Source of the DNA: Pseudomonadota bacterium
GTDB lineage: Bacteria; Pseudomonadota; Gammaproteobacteria; Acidiferrobacterales; Acidiferrobacteraceae
Reading direction: 5' to 3'
DNA length: 64,000 nucleotides
Assembly (NCBI GenBank): GCA_021785035.1
Contig: JAJYGP010000018.1
Coordinates: 1 to 64,000 of the forward strand
Both the position numbers and the translations under genes were made by a program. Below the pieces are notes generated by a model, which worked only from the letters and a program-made list of their open reading frames with translations, was not told the DNA's origin and searched no databases. Positions 17,351 through 26,322 of the stretch are shown piece after piece (the stretch's first letter is position 1; every line of letters begins with the position of its first letter).

Positions 17351-18745
17351 TTACCAGAGGAACCAAGCGAGGAGATAAAGACTATTGCTCTTCGAGGCAC
17401 CGTTCGTGGTACCGGCGAACTTATTGTAGGCCGTGTACTGGAGCGTGAACTGGGTGTTCTCCCAGGGCAAGTAGGTCGCACGAACGATCTCGCCCGCGTT
17501 GCCCGGACTTCCCGAGGCGTTCGGAATGCCCTGGTTGTACCAGCCGACGGCAGATGTGCCGCTGGTGTTGAAATAACTGGCGCCGACCTGGTAATGCAGT
17601 CCGAACTGGTAGGTGCCGGTGAACCGGAAATTATTGAGGTCGAGGTTCTGGACCGGGGTATTATGGGCCGCGTAGCTCGAAGCCAGGTCCTGGTACTCGT
17701 GCACATAGGTCGCATAGAGTGTCAAGAGGTCTGCGCCGAAGTGCCGGTCGTACTGACTATCGACCGCGGTATCTGTGTACTGGTCTGCAACCCCGGGGAC
17801 GCCGGTACCGTAAAATCCTCCCAGGAAGCTCGATTGCATCCCGAAGGTGCCGATCTCGAGATAGTTGCCGCCGAAGTTATGCTGCCAGGCGAATCGCCAG
17901 TAGGGGGCGACCCCGTTTATGACCCCGGTTTCACAGTTGTTGTTGATGGTGCACGTGCTGTTTGCGCCATAATTCGTGGTGGGGTTGACCTCGCCAAAGC
18001 CTTGAGCCGCGGTCCGGTACACGGCCAAGTCTTCGTACCAGGTGTTGTTCCACATCGAATACTCGCCGATGCCGGCGACGCTTTGCGCCAGGTTCTCGTT
18101 CACCATGGGTACGGTCATGGCCCCCGGCGCCGGGGCGATATTGGAATGGCCCCACGGGAACTCCCAGGCCGGGGTATCGTTCCAGAGGTCTTCGACCCCC
18201 GGGTTATTGTTGGCGTCTATACCCCAGGTGACCGACTGGCCGAACACAGTAGCTTGTCTCGCATACCGGAAATCGGTGTTGTCGAGCGAGAAATGGCTGG
18301 AGGCGTTATCGTAAGTGAACTGCATGAACGAACCGATGTGCGGCGTCACCTCGCCTGCGAAGAAAAAGCTTAGCTGCTGCGGAAACTCGATGTTGGTGTT
18401 TTGCGCCTTTGTGTCTGAAGTCGTTTTCGATGCCGGTTCGTTGGTCAGCGTCGTGGCCGAGATCTGCACCATGGCGGAAAGCGGCGGGATGCGGTTGATC
18501 GACAGATCCTTTCCGCCTTGGCCCACACCGACCTGCTTTAGGGTGGTGAGGACGTAGCCATCGAGCTTAAATTGTCGCCCGAAGGCGGTAAGCTGGGGTG
18601 GAACATCGTGACAGACGGCGCAGGGAAGCCCGGTCTGTCGTGCGAAACTCGGCACGGCGTACGCCTTGAAAGATAAAAGCCCGAGTGCCATCCCGAAGAC
18701 CGCCGCGATGGCATGAGTTGGTCTCGTGGTCCTGATTCTGCCCAT
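17351..18745 (-). CDS. Cyc2-like outer-membrane porin-cytochrome fusion
   Basis: A 464-residue protein. Residues 1-30 are a signal peptide (ending SFKAYA). The mature N-terminus VPSFARQTGLPCAVCH carries one CxxCH haem motif (C42, C45, H46) followed by PQLTAFGRQFKLDGY. The rest (about 400 residues) is aromatic- and Asn-rich beta-strand sequence ending in a terminal tryptophan, as in porins. This arrangement is that of Cyc2-type iron oxidases and related fused cytochrome-porins, which move electrons across the outer membrane. The ATG at 18745 after a G-rich site fits the signal peptide better than the TTG at 18790. Whether the substrate is Fe(II) cannot be read from sequence. Confidence 0.8.
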   Translation of the reverse strand: MGRIRTTRPTHAIAAVFGMALGLLSFKAYAVPSFARQTGLPCAVCHDVPPQLTAFGRQFKLDGYVLTTLKQVGVGQGGKDLSINRIPPLSAMVQISATTLTNEPASKTTSDTKAQNTNIEFPQQLSFFFAGEVTPHIGSFMQFTYDNASSHFSLDNTDFRYARQATVFGQSVTWGIDANNNPGVEDLWNDTPAWEFPWGHSNIAPAPGAMTVPMVNENLAQSVAGIGEYSMWNNTWYEDLAVYRTAAQGFGEVNPTTNYGANSTCTINNNCETGVINGVAPYWRFAWQHNFGGNYLEIGTFGMQSSFLGGFYGTGVPGVADQYTDTAVDSQYDRHFGADLLTLYATYVHEYQDLASSYAAHNTPVQNLDLNNFRFTGTYQFGLHYQVGASYFNTSGTSAVGWYNQGIPNASGSPGNAGEIVRATYLPWENTQFTLQYTAYNKFAGTTNGASKSNSLYLLAWFLW

Positions 18746-18831
18746 ACCGCCCCCTTTTCTTGTGAACGTCCGATTGCCGCTGATCCTCAATAGGATCTTC
18801 TGGCAGTCTCATTAATTGACTCCTAAAGTCG

Positions 18832-18880
18832 CTTCCTAAAGATAGGCGGTCGGCAACGGGCTCACGTTGATGTATATCAA
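18832..18880 (-). promoter_or_regulatory. FNR/CRP-type class II promoter of the porin-cytochrome gene
   Basis: TTGATGTATATCAA at 18867-18880 is a perfect match to the FNR half-site pattern TTGAT-N4-ATCAA. On the minus strand a TATCTT -10 element lies at 18839-18844; its centre is 32 bp from the box centre, so the box would be centred at about -41.5, the classic class II position. A start near 18832 leaves a leader of about 87 nt. No good -35 is visible, as expected for an activator-dependent promoter. Confidence 0.7.
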
Positions 18881-19194
18881 AATCCTAATATACTAATTGG
18901 CACCTGAAAGAAGGCAGACTCTACCAAAAGATGGTCGCTCGTCTATAGGCCCCGCGGGGCCACCCTTTTCCGCGAATTCTGGGGCCTACCCCAAGGATGT
19001 GGGGCGACCGGTCGCACGCGGCTCCCCGATCTATAGGCCTCATGCTGCGCAGGTGGCACCGGGTGTTCCCTTGGGACGGGTTTCGTGCCATGAATACGCA
19101 GATTGGGTATCCTGTGGGGGGGGGTGGCGTGAAGGGTTTCCGCTTCTTAAGGCGAGTGGGCGGTGAGCCCGGCCGGGTTAGGACGCCGGCTGAC

Positions 19195-20397
19195 ATGCTG
19201 CGTCTGGATCCTTGGGTGCGTGTGGCCCAGGGCCTTGAACAAATGCGCCGGCGTTTGCGTTTCCACTTGTGGTTCCCCCATGCCCCCTTGGCGCTGTTCG
19301 TCGCGCTTTTGGGGGCCGTCAATCTCCTGCCGACTCTCCATTTCCTGGCGGCGACTCATCATGGACCACTCCTTTCACGCCTTCTGACGGCGCGGGTCTT
19401 GCATGGTGTTCCCCAGGCTGTGGCCGGCCTGATGTTGTTGGCCATGGCCGGCGGTCTCTTGTGGCGGTCGCGACTCTCATGGGCCCTAGCCTTACTCCTG
19501 ACCGCCGCCACGCTCGCCATTGCTTGGCATCGGCCAGCGGGAGTCTCTTCGACCCTCACCGCGTTTAATGGGTTGACGCTTCTTGCGCTCTTGCTGTTTC
19601 AGCGTCGATTTGACCGTTCAAGCCTGGCGGCGGGGACCTTGTTTGCCGCGGTCAGCGTACTTTTGCTACTCGGCTATGCCGTTTGCGGCGCTCTTGTGCT
19701 GGGGCAGGGGTTTGCGCCACCCATAACAAAACTGACGACCGCCTTGTATTTTTCGGTGGTCACTATGTCGACCGTCGGTTACGGGGATATCGTACCGAAG
19801 ACTGCGGATGCCCGGTTTTTTGTGATCTCCGTGATCATTCTGGGGATTACGGTGTTTGCGACCTCGATATCGGCTGTTATTGTGCCGGCTGTGACGGGCC
19901 GCATGCAGCGACTCATGAAGGGAGAATCGACCCGTATGACGCGTAAAAATCATTACATCATCGTGGGTAACACCTCACTCTCCCGCAACACCTGTCGCGA
20001 GCTCCTGGCACGGCACCTGCCGGTGACCGTGGTCGTCACGTCCTCCGTCGATCCCACCGAGTTCGGGGACGCGGATGTGATTGTCGGAGATCCGAGCGAT
20101 TCGGAGACCCTGCAAAGGGCCGGTGTTTTGCAAGCGGCCGCCGTGCTGGCGCTCCGGGATGACGATTCGGAGAATGCCTTCACGGTGCTTGCGGTCAAGG
20201 AATTGAGCACCGATATTCGCACGGTCGCGGCGGTCAACCACAGCAAAAACATGACACGCGTCCGCAATGTCCATCCTGATATGGTGATAGCGCCCCAGGT
20301 TATGGGAGGTGAACTGTTGGCTATGGCCTTGAACAACGAGCCGATGGACAGTGATACCGTGATAACGAAGTTGTTTCATGGGGATACCAAGGCTTGA
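19195..20397 (+). CDS. kch: Kch-like voltage-gated potassium channel with RCK domain
   Basis: A membrane protein of about 400 residues with six hydrophobic segments, the potassium selectivity filter TVGYGD, a pore helix TALYFSVVTMS, and a C-terminal RCK/TrkA-N domain (HYIIVGNTSLSRNTCRELL onward) whose nucleotide motif is altered in the same way as in Escherichia coli Kch. The ORF runs back to 18997, but the 66 extra residues are not channel-like; ATG 19195 (MLRLDPWVRV) gives the family length. An alternative start is 19090. It likely sets membrane potential or potassium balance. Confidence 0.85.
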   Translation: MLRLDPWVRVAQGLEQMRRRLRFHLWFPHAPLALFVALLGAVNLLPTLHFLAATHHGPLLSRLLTARVLHGVPQAVAGLMLLAMAGGLLWRSRLSWALALLLTAATLAIAWHRPAGVSSTLTAFNGLTLLALLLFQRRFDRSSLAAGTLFAAVSVLLLLGYAVCGALVLGQGFAPPITKLTTALYFSVVTMSTVGYGDIVPKTADARFFVISVIILGITVFATSISAVIVPAVTGRMQRLMKGESTRMTRKNHYIIVGNTSLSRNTCRELLARHLPVTVVVTSSVDPTEFGDADVIVGDPSDSETLQRAGVLQAAAVLALRDDDSENAFTVLAVKELSTDIRTVAAVNHSKNMTRVRNVHPDMVIAPQVMGGELLAMALNNEPMDSDTVITKLFHGDTKA

Positions 20398-20398
20398 G

Positions 20399-20426
20399 GC
20401 AGGGCGGGCAACAATACCCGCCCTGC
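20399..20426. terminator. Hairpin between convergent kch and the 189-residue unknown gene
   Basis: GCAGGGCGGG pairs perfectly with CCCGCCCTGC across an eight-base loop, two bases after the kch stop. No T tract follows directly, but the 10-bp GC stem is strong. It could serve both convergent genes. Confidence 0.65.
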
Positions 20427-20475
20427 ACCCGGCGTTTTTGCCCGGGCAGCCTCGCGCAAAACCTGTTCTGGCCCC

Positions 20476-21045
20476 TTAGGTTTTGCCAGCTTTTGCCGCC
20501 CTGCGGCGGGGAGAGGGGGCTAGGAGTACCCCTTCTGCCTCCGCCTTCTTCATCCGCGCTATGAGGTCGCGATCGTGTTCGTCGCGGTAGGGCTTCAGGT
20601 CAAGATCCGCGGGCACGTGGCTTAGGCGTTCGTCACCGACGGTCTTCACGTATTTTTGCATGAAGGCGTCATATGCTCTCCAGGAGATGCGGTCGGCTCG
20701 GACCGCGGATTCCTCGGCGCGCGTTGCGATTTGGTGGGCGTGGAGGTAGTGGAGATCGAGCTCGTCGATCAGGGATTTTTCGACTGTTTCGTGCAAGATA
20801 AGGTAGCGATCGATTTCCACGGTACGCCCCTTGTCGGTAAAAGATCGAGGCAAATGGCGATCGATATAAATAGTGCGCCCATCTTGGCTATAGCCGGCGA
20901 GATAGGGGATATCGTAGTCGCGTCGCAGCGAGACCCGGCGCAGAATGGCGTCGACTGTGCGCTCGAGCATGAGGGTCGACACGTACCAATCCGGTATTCG
21001 CAGTTTGCGATGCGGGGCGATCGGATGACAACTCGTGGTGGGCAT
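20476..21045 (-). CDS. Conserved hypothetical protein with HETVE motif
   Basis: A 189-residue protein I do not recognise. The body reads as a compact alpha/beta domain: PYLAGYSQDGRTIYIDRHLP, then a helix with LILHETVEKSL and, further on, DLHYLHAHQIATRAEE. HExxE followed by histidine-rich helices is seen in some zinc-dependent folds, so a metalloprotease-like role is possible but unproven. The C-terminus is basic (PRRRAAKAGKT). It has an AAGGAG site before ATG 21045 and seems monocistronic, convergent with kch. Confidence 0.65.
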   Translation of the reverse strand: MPTTSCHPIAPHRKLRIPDWYVSTLMLERTVDAILRRVSLRRDYDIPYLAGYSQDGRTIYIDRHLPRSFTDKGRTVEIDRYLILHETVEKSLIDELDLHYLHAHQIATRAEESAVRADRISWRAYDAFMQKYVKTVGDERLSHVPADLDLKPYRDEHDRDLIARMKKAEAEGVLLAPSPRRRAAKAGKT

Positions 21046-21224
21046 GGGGACTCCTTTCTTTTTGAGCAGGGCTGTTAGGGGATTGTAGCAGGACGTATCG
21101 CAAAGCTCGGTTTGGGCTGAGGAGCGCCCACGTTTCGTAGGCCTCTTGCGCAGTCCACGGCGCAGGCACGCGTTTCGGGACCGAAGGCCCGATTATCTGA
21201 AATCCGAGAGAGTCCCACTTCTTG

Positions 21225-21701
21225 CTAGGAGCGGACCAAGGCCGCTTGCCCGGGACGCGCCTCGATGCGCGCGGCCCGGGGGGGCTTGGCCGCCGCGCGG
21301 CGGACGAGCGGGTCGACATCGTTCAGAAGTTGTTGTCGAAAGTTTTCGGGTAGGCGGGCGTTGCGGGCGATAAAATACCGAACGTTGGGGTCGCGGTCGG
21401 TGACACATTGCGCGATCTGTTCTAGGGTGAGGTCGTCACGTTTGGCGAGGCAAAGGCGGATGACATGATCCTGATCGGCTAAAAGACACGCGATTTCATG
21501 GGGTCGTAGGTCTGCACGTCTTGCGAAGTAGACACGGACTTGCATCCACTGCTCACGGAGGAGGATCAGTTCGCGTTCCTTCTCTGTGAGGTGCTGGCGC
21601 AAGGCGAGCGCCAAACGCTCCTCTAAAGGCCGTGCTTTGTAGGCCCTCTCGGCCTCGCTGTCGTGGCGGTTGTGATCCGAATGGTGGCTGGCGCTAGGCA
21701 T
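21225..21701 (-). CDS. Leucine-rich variant (LRV/HEAT-like) repeat protein
   Basis: A 158-residue protein. After a His/Asp-rich N-terminus and a helical region (ALRQHLTEKERELILLREQW) come three repeats of about 24 residues: YFARRADLRPHEIACLLADQD, IRLCLAKRDDLTLEQIAQCVTDRD and RYFIARNARLPENFRQQLLNDVD. The N(A)R-D-L-P/T pattern is that of leucine-rich variant repeats, usually protein-protein scaffolds. The function is unknown. The C-terminal tail is basic. Confidence 0.65.
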   Translation of the reverse strand: MPSASHHSDHNRHDSEAERAYKARPLEERLALALRQHLTEKERELILLREQWMQVRVYFARRADLRPHEIACLLADQDHVIRLCLAKRDDLTLEQIAQCVTDRDPNVRYFIARNARLPENFRQQLLNDVDPLVRRAAAKPPRAARIEARPGQAALVRS

Positions 21702-21850
21702 GAGCGGGAGTCTACTTTACTCGCTCCCAATGGAGAATCCCCGGCGGCCGTTTGGCCTGTGTTTGTACGCAAGATCCGGGCCTAGTAGCGCGTGGGGGCG
21801 TATAGCGCCTTCTTAGTCGCGCCCATTGAATTTGTATTTCCAGTCCTCAT

Positions 21851-22324
21851 ATGAGGAAGGCTATGCGTACTGCCCTTTTGTTGAGATTTGGGAATTATGT
21901 GTTGATAGGCGGACTGGTCTTTCGCTGCGTCTTTTTTACCGGCGTACGCGCGGCGATCGGCGGCGATGTGACGCGCAGCATCAATTCTTGCGTGGCCCGG
22001 GTGCTGGCCAAGCCGCGCCGTCCCTTGCTTGCGGTATTGAACCCGCCTCATCACAAGCCGCGGAAGAACTCTACCCAGGCCAAGAGTCAGGGCGGCGCGC
22101 TAAAAAGTCTTTCCCAGGCATTGGTCTTTAAGCCGGATCTTGGGGCCTGTCAGTCGTTTAAGAATGGGTGCCACGAGGGAGCTATCGTCACTATGCCGAC
22201 CAATAATCCCATGCAGACTCTCGGCGCCGGCCTCGGTATGCGCATAGGCGGGATCCGGTTTGAATACGCCTACGGTCTTCACACCGGTGCGAATTTTATC
22301 GGTATTAGGAGCCCTATTCCCTAA
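21851..22324 (+). CDS. Possible small exported protein, unrecognised
   Basis: A 157-codon ORF with a hydrophobic N-terminus (ALLLRFGNYVLIGGLVF), a basic middle and a glycine- and tyrosine-rich end (GAGLGMRIGGIRFEYAYG) that could be a membrane strand. A 101-residue ORF overlaps it in another frame. No family is recognised, no clear ribosome site is seen, and the region next to it looks decayed, so this may be a remnant or chance ORF. Confidence 0.3.
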   Translation: MRKAMRTALLLRFGNYVLIGGLVFRCVFFTGVRAAIGGDVTRSINSCVARVLAKPRRPLLAVLNPPHHKPRKNSTQAKSQGGALKSLSQALVFKPDLGACQSFKNGCHEGAIVTMPTNNPMQTLGAGLGMRIGGIRFEYAYGLHTGANFIGIRSPIP

Positions 22325-22767
22325 GCGCTACGACAGTCTTCCCTTACATTGCAGACGGCACATCCGAAAACTTTTTCCGGGTTGTGCTTGAAAATTTGCG
22401 GCACGGGCCGGTTGTCGTCCACTTGTGGCCGCCACGGTCTGGCCCCTGCTTTGGGCTATGCCGCGCCTGATTCGGGTAGCAAGTGAATATGGGGTTGGTT
22501 TCTTGTCGTGATGCTCAAAACGGATAAGTATGCGGAATTGGCGCATTGTCTCGCAGTTCGGTCCTTGCCTCTGCGGAAGATCTTTCGTAACGACGCGGTG
22601 ATCGATTGCCTGCAGAACGTCGATTCCGATACCGAACTGCGGACGTTTTTGAATAAGTTCCGCAATTCTGCGATGGCTTGGCCGAGCAGACGGTCTTTGC
22701 GGTAGCAGGTATCCCGATGACGGCAGACGTCAAGACTCGCCTGGACGCGGTGTTTTGCGGCCCCGTG
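22325..22767. other. Intergenic, no confident gene
   Basis: About 440 bp before the end of the BrkB gene. A 65-codon plus-strand ORF (22508-22705) encodes a helical peptide with no known family; it has no clear ribosome site. Nothing else was recognised. Confidence 0.35.
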
Positions 22768-23730
22768 CTAGTTGCTGGGCTCGTGGGTGCGGCGGGGGGC
22801 GAGACGCCGTTCCGTGAGCACCGCATGGCGGTGCTCATCGTGAGGTTTCTCGGTGTTTTTTTCGACCCCCTCCCCGGACGCTTTGAGTACCGCGTTGATC
22901 TGTCCGCCGACGAGCAGCACAAGGCCGCTCAGGTACATCCATGTCAATAGCACGATAACGGCGCCGATCGACCCATAGGTCTTGTTGTACGACCCGAAGT
23001 TATTGACGTAGAAGGCGAACAACAGTGACGTACCGATCCAGCCTATTACCGCGAATACCGAGCCGGGCGTGAGCCAGCGCCAGCTTTGCCGGATGTTGGG
23101 CGCAAAGTGATAGATCATAGCGGTCGCCAAGACGATTGCGAGTACGATTATGGGCCAACGAATGATGGCAAGCGTGACGGGCAAAAGCCGCATGCCGAAA
23201 TGTTGGGCAACAAGTTTGGCCGCCAACGGACCAAAAAAGAAAATCGCGGACCCCATCGTAAGGATCAGCGCGAGCGCCAGCGCCAGTAGGACCGACATGA
23301 GAAGCACGCGCCAATAGGGGCGATCCTCAGAAACGTTGTAGGTTTGGTTTAATCCGCTCGTGATGGCGGTGATGGCGTTGCTCGCGGAATAGAAAGCGAA
23401 CAGCACGCTAAACGAGAGAAGCCCACCCTGGTGATGGTGGAGAATGCCCTCGAATGTTCCCTTGACGAGAGTGAGAGCTTGGGTTGGCAGGGCGCGAGCC
23501 AATATCCCGAGGACCATGTGGGTGCGGTGATGGATCGGGAGAAAGGCCAGCAGGGTTGTCAGAAAAAGAAGCGATGGAAATAACGATAGAAAAAAGTAGT
23601 AAGCAAGTTGCGCGCTATAGCCCGTGAGCCGATTGTCGCTTAAGCCTACCGCAACCCGTTTGGCCAAAGTCCACGTCCCCAGATCGGAGAACGTCGATAG
23701 GGAAGATTTGCAAGAGCGCCGAGGGGTCAT
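22768..23730 (-). CDS. YihY/BrkB family inner-membrane protein
   Basis: A 320-residue membrane protein with six hydrophobic segments and the family pattern: SAQLAYYFFLSLFPSLLFL near the start, a central SASNAITAITSGLNQTYNV, and YGSIGAVIVLLTWMYLSGLVLLVGGQINA near the end. The family has unclear function (once mis-annotated as RNase BN; sometimes linked to transport). The last 35 residues are polar and cytoplasmic. It is monocistronic, upstream of an empty region and downstream of nadA on the same strand by 66 bp. Confidence 0.88.
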   Translation of the reverse strand: MTPRRSCKSSLSTFSDLGTWTLAKRVAVGLSDNRLTGYSAQLAYYFFLSLFPSLLFLTTLLAFLPIHHRTHMVLGILARALPTQALTLVKGTFEGILHHHQGGLLSFSVLFAFYSASNAITAITSGLNQTYNVSEDRPYWRVLLMSVLLALALALILTMGSAIFFFGPLAAKLVAQHFGMRLLPVTLAIIRWPIIVLAIVLATAMIYHFAPNIRQSWRWLTPGSVFAVIGWIGTSLLFAFYVNNFGSYNKTYGSIGAVIVLLTWMYLSGLVLLVGGQINAVLKASGEGVEKNTEKPHDEHRHAVLTERRLAPRRTHEPSN

Positions 23731-23796
23731 GGGCTCACGGTATCGGACTCGCGTTATGGGCGCGAGCGTCCATTGGTCTGACTTTCTAAACCAAGC

Positions 23797-24846
23797 CTAG
23801 GCGTTTCCGAGACCAAGCACGGCGGTCTTTTCCGAGGCCGCGAAGTTCAGCATACGTTCGACCGGCCGGAGGGCGCGCACGCGTATCGGCTCTTCTATAT
23901 GAATTTCGTTGTGCCCCTTGAGCAGGGTTTCTTCTAGATTAGCGAGGGTATTCATGGCCATCCACGGACAATGGGCGCACGATTTGCAGGTCGCTCCGTG
24001 GCCGCCGGTCGGGGCCTCTATGAACTCCTTATGCGGAGCGGCCTGGCGCATTTTATAAAGGATGCCATTATCGGTTGCGACGATGAAGGATTTTGCGGGC
24101 CTTGTTCTGGCGGCCTCGATCATGGCGCTTGTCGAGCCGACCATGTCGGCCTCCGCGATGACCGAGGCCGGTGACTCCGGATGCACCAAGACATCGGCCT
24201 CTGGGTGTTGGCGCTTCAGTTCTACCAAGGCCTGGGCCCGAAACTCGTCATGAACGATACAAGAGGCTTGCCACAACAGCATGTCGGCGCCGCTTTCGCG
24301 CCGCACATAGTCCCCGAGATGGCGGTCCGGGGCCCACAGTATCTTTTCGCCGCGACTCTTTAAATGGCGCACAAGCCGCAGAGCGATGCTCGACGTGACG
24401 ACCCAATCTGCGCGCGCCTTCACCGCCGCGCTCGTATTGGCGTAGACGACAACAGTTCGGTCCGGATGGGCATCACAAAACGCGCTAAATTGATCATTGG
24501 GGCACCCCTCGTCCAGGGAGCAGGTGGCATCCAGCGTGGGCATCAAGACGCGCTTCTCGGGGTTCAATATTTTGGCGGTCTCGCCCATGAAGCGCACGCC
24601 CGCAACAACGAGCGTTTGGGCTTTATGAGTATGCCCGAAGCGGGCCATGTCGAGTGAGTCCGACACATAGCCGCCGGTCTCTTCGGCCAACGCCTGGAGG
24701 TCTGCGTCGGTGTAATAGTGTGCGACCAACACCGCATCCTCCTTTTTGAGGAGCGCCTTGATCCTTTGGATTCTTTGAGCCCGGTCTAAATCCAATACCG
24801 AACCGAAATGCGAAAGCCGTGTGGCGGAAGCAGTTGTGGCTGTCAT
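23797..24846 (-). CDS. nadA: Quinolinate synthase A
   Basis: A 349-residue enzyme condensing iminoaspartate and dihydroxyacetone phosphate to quinolinate, the second step of NAD synthesis from aspartate. It carries the three cysteine regions for the 4Fe-4S cluster ([17 protein letters not shown] and [12 protein letters not shown]) and the substrate motif [11 protein letters not shown]. The start at ATG 24846 ([11 protein letters not shown]) follows AAGGGG; the ORF-track start at 24933 lies inside nrtR. It follows nrtR by 10 bp and is probably controlled by it. Confidence 0.93.
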   Translation of the reverse strand: MTATTASATRLSHFGSVLDLDRAQRIQRIKALLKKEDAVLVAHYYTDADLQALAEETGGYVSDSLDMARFGHTHKAQTLVVAGVRFMGETAKILNPEKRVLMPTLDATCSLDEGCPNDQFSAFCDAHPDRTVVVYANTSAAVKARADWVVTSSIALRLVRHLKSRGEKILWAPDRHLGDYVRRESGADMLLWQASCIVHDEFRAQALVELKRQHPEADVLVHPESPASVIAEADMVGSTSAMIEAARTRPAKSFIVATDNGILYKMRQAAPHKEFIEAPTGGHGATCKSCAHCPWMAMNTLANLEETLLKGHNEIHIEEPIRVRALRPVERMLNFAASEKTAVLGLGNA

Positions 24847-24856
24847 GACGAACCCC

Positions 24857-25474
24857 TTACCCTCGAATTGAGGGTTCAGTCTCGCGTAAGCGATAGGGCC
24901 GGGTGGGCCTATGGTGGCTACCGTGGCGCGCATCGTAGGTCTTGAGCAGGTGTTGAGAGGCGCGTATGCGCCGCCTAAAGTTCCGCCTATCTAGCGGCCG
25001 ACGACCGATGATCTCACAGACCGATGGCGATTCCCCGAGTGTAAACTGGTCAGTCAGGAACTGATTCGCAATCGGCGCATACTCGCGTTTGGCGACGAGT
25101 CGTTCCGCTGCCCAGTCGATAATGTGTCGCAGCCCCGGCGCTGTCGGGCGCGAATACGCCGGGTTGACCCATTCGCCGCCCTCTGCGTAGATTTGGGTGC
25201 GGTCGTAGGGAATGAGAGTGTAGTCGCTCACCACCACCTCGGGCGCTGGGTCTGGCGCGGTAAACGTGTGGAGTGGTTCAAGACATACGTCACCCGCACC
25301 CGTTGCTTCACCGACTGCGCGCTGGGCGCCGGCGTCAAGGTCCTCGTTCTCTTCCAGGTGAGCTACCGGCAAGCGCCATGGTTCTCCCCGTAGAAGCCGG
25401 GGCTTCAAGGTCCGTTGGATGGTAAACGGTGCCACCGCCGTGTGAGCGGGCGCTGAAGGGTTTGTGTCGCGCAT
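24857..25474 (-). CDS. nrtR: NrtR-type Nudix/winged-helix regulator of NAD synthesis
   Basis: A 205-residue protein. The first half is a Nudix fold whose catalytic box is degraded ([21 protein letters not shown], lacking the REUxEE core). The second half is the C-terminal winged helix of Nrt[28 protein letters not shown], ending [11 protein letters not shown]. NrtR repressors sense ADP-ribose or related NAD metabolites with an inactive Nudix domain. I chose ATG 25474 rather than the TTG at 25480. It lies 10 bp before nadA on the same strand, giving a regulator-enzyme operon. Confidence 0.82.
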   Translation of the reverse strand: MRDTNPSAPAHTAVAPFTIQRTLKPRLLRGEPWRLPVAHLEENEDLDAGAQRAVGEATGAGDVCLEPLHTFTAPDPAPEVVVSDYTLIPYDRTQIYAEGGEWVNPAYSRPTAPGLRHIIDWAAERLVAKREYAPIANQFLTDQFTLGESPSVCEIIGRRPLDRRNFRRRIRASQHLLKTYDARHGSHHRPTRPYRLRETEPSIRG

Positions 25475-25481
25475 ACACAAA
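25461..25481. promoter_or_regulatory. Inverted repeat over the nrtR start codon, likely operator
   Basis: TTTGTGT and ACACAAA form perfect 7-bp arms separated by 7 bp (21 bp in all). The nrtR ATG lies within the spacer. The symmetry, the two-turn length and the position directly over the start codon suggest autorepression of nrtR-nadA by NrtR (inference). Confidence 0.6.
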
Positions 25482-25617
25482 CGCTACGCCGGGCCGAACA
25501 GAGCGTCAAGCGACCTTATCGTGGGGGAGGCGATCGAAGGCAGCGCCCTCGCGTGCGGGCGGCGATCGGGGCCAAACAACACCCATCTTTAAAGGATCGT
25601 TTTTGCAAAATGAGTTT

Positions 25618-26220
25618 TCAAAAGCGGTCGATAAGGACGACCTCATCGAAGGCCAGCTGACCGCCGCGCGGTCGGGGTTCTTGACGTCCTTTGCCGAGCA
25701 CCACAAAGAGCCCGATGGCGTGGTCGGGCGGCAAATGGATAAGGCGCGGGACGGCTTCAAAGTCGGCGAGATCCATGGGGTAAGAGTCGTAGTCCATGGC
25801 ATGGGCTACGAGTATCATGGTTTGAGCGGCGATACCACAGGAACGCATGGCTTCGTCGCGCTGAACTTGTTCGCGTCCATCGTAATATTCCGTGATAGCT
25901 CCGACGATGCCGTCCCGTGTTTCGGGGTCGGCGTTCCGCCAGTATCGGTGCGGTTGTTTCTTCCATGCGCTGATATCCGCGCACACTATCACCAGAAGCG
26001 AGGCCTCAGTAATCTGGGCCTGCATCCACGAGACGGCACGGATCGCTTCGCGCAGAGCCGGGTCGCGCACCAGGACAAAACGCCAATGCTGGATGTTGAA
26101 GGCCGTTGGCGAAAGTAGAACCAAGGACATGATCTCTTGGATCTCCTGCTCTGTGATCGCGTGTTGCGGATCGAAATGTTTCACGGCGCGACGACCTCTT
26201 ACCGCGGCTTGTAGGTCCAA
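25618..26220 (-). CDS. Nitroreductase family flavoprotein
   Basis: About 200 residues of the FMN-dependent nitroreductase family: RGRRAVKHFDPQHAITEQEI at the N-terminus, then LLSPTAFNIQHWRFVLV (the flavin-binding serine/asparagine region) and a C-terminal GLFVVLGKGRQEPRPRGGQL. It reduces nitro or quinone-type compounds with NAD(P)H. The ORF track start at 26577 overlaps hxlR; TTG 26220, placed just after AAGGAG, is the plausible start. Divergently transcribed from hxlR, 102 bp apart, so it is the likely target of that regulator. Confidence 0.85.
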   Translation of the reverse strand: MDLQAAVRGRRAVKHFDPQHAITEQEIQEIMSLVLLSPTAFNIQHWRFVLVRDPALREAIRAVSWMQAQITEASLLVIVCADISAWKKQPHRYWRNADPETRDGIVGAITEYYDGREQVQRDEAMRSCGIAAQTMILVAHAMDYDSYPMDLADFEAVPRLIHLPPDHAIGLFVVLGKGRQEPRPRGGQLAFDEVVLIDRF

Positions 26221-26294
26221 GGTGGTCTCCTTATCTGTAGGGAGAGAGGAGGCTAGGCTACCGAAGGACTTCTCGATGCGATAGAATGCACATT

Positions 26295-26322
26295 TACTGC
26301 AGGTAGTGACGGGAAGTATACT
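26295..26322. promoter_or_regulatory. Candidate HxlR operators in the divergent gap
   Basis: TACTGCAGGTA (26295-26305) is a near-palindrome with TAC/GTA ends, and AGTATACT (26315-26322) is a perfect 8-bp palindrome abutting the hxlR ATG. HxlR proteins bind short dyad repeats of this kind. Assignment is by symmetry and position only. Confidence 0.4.
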
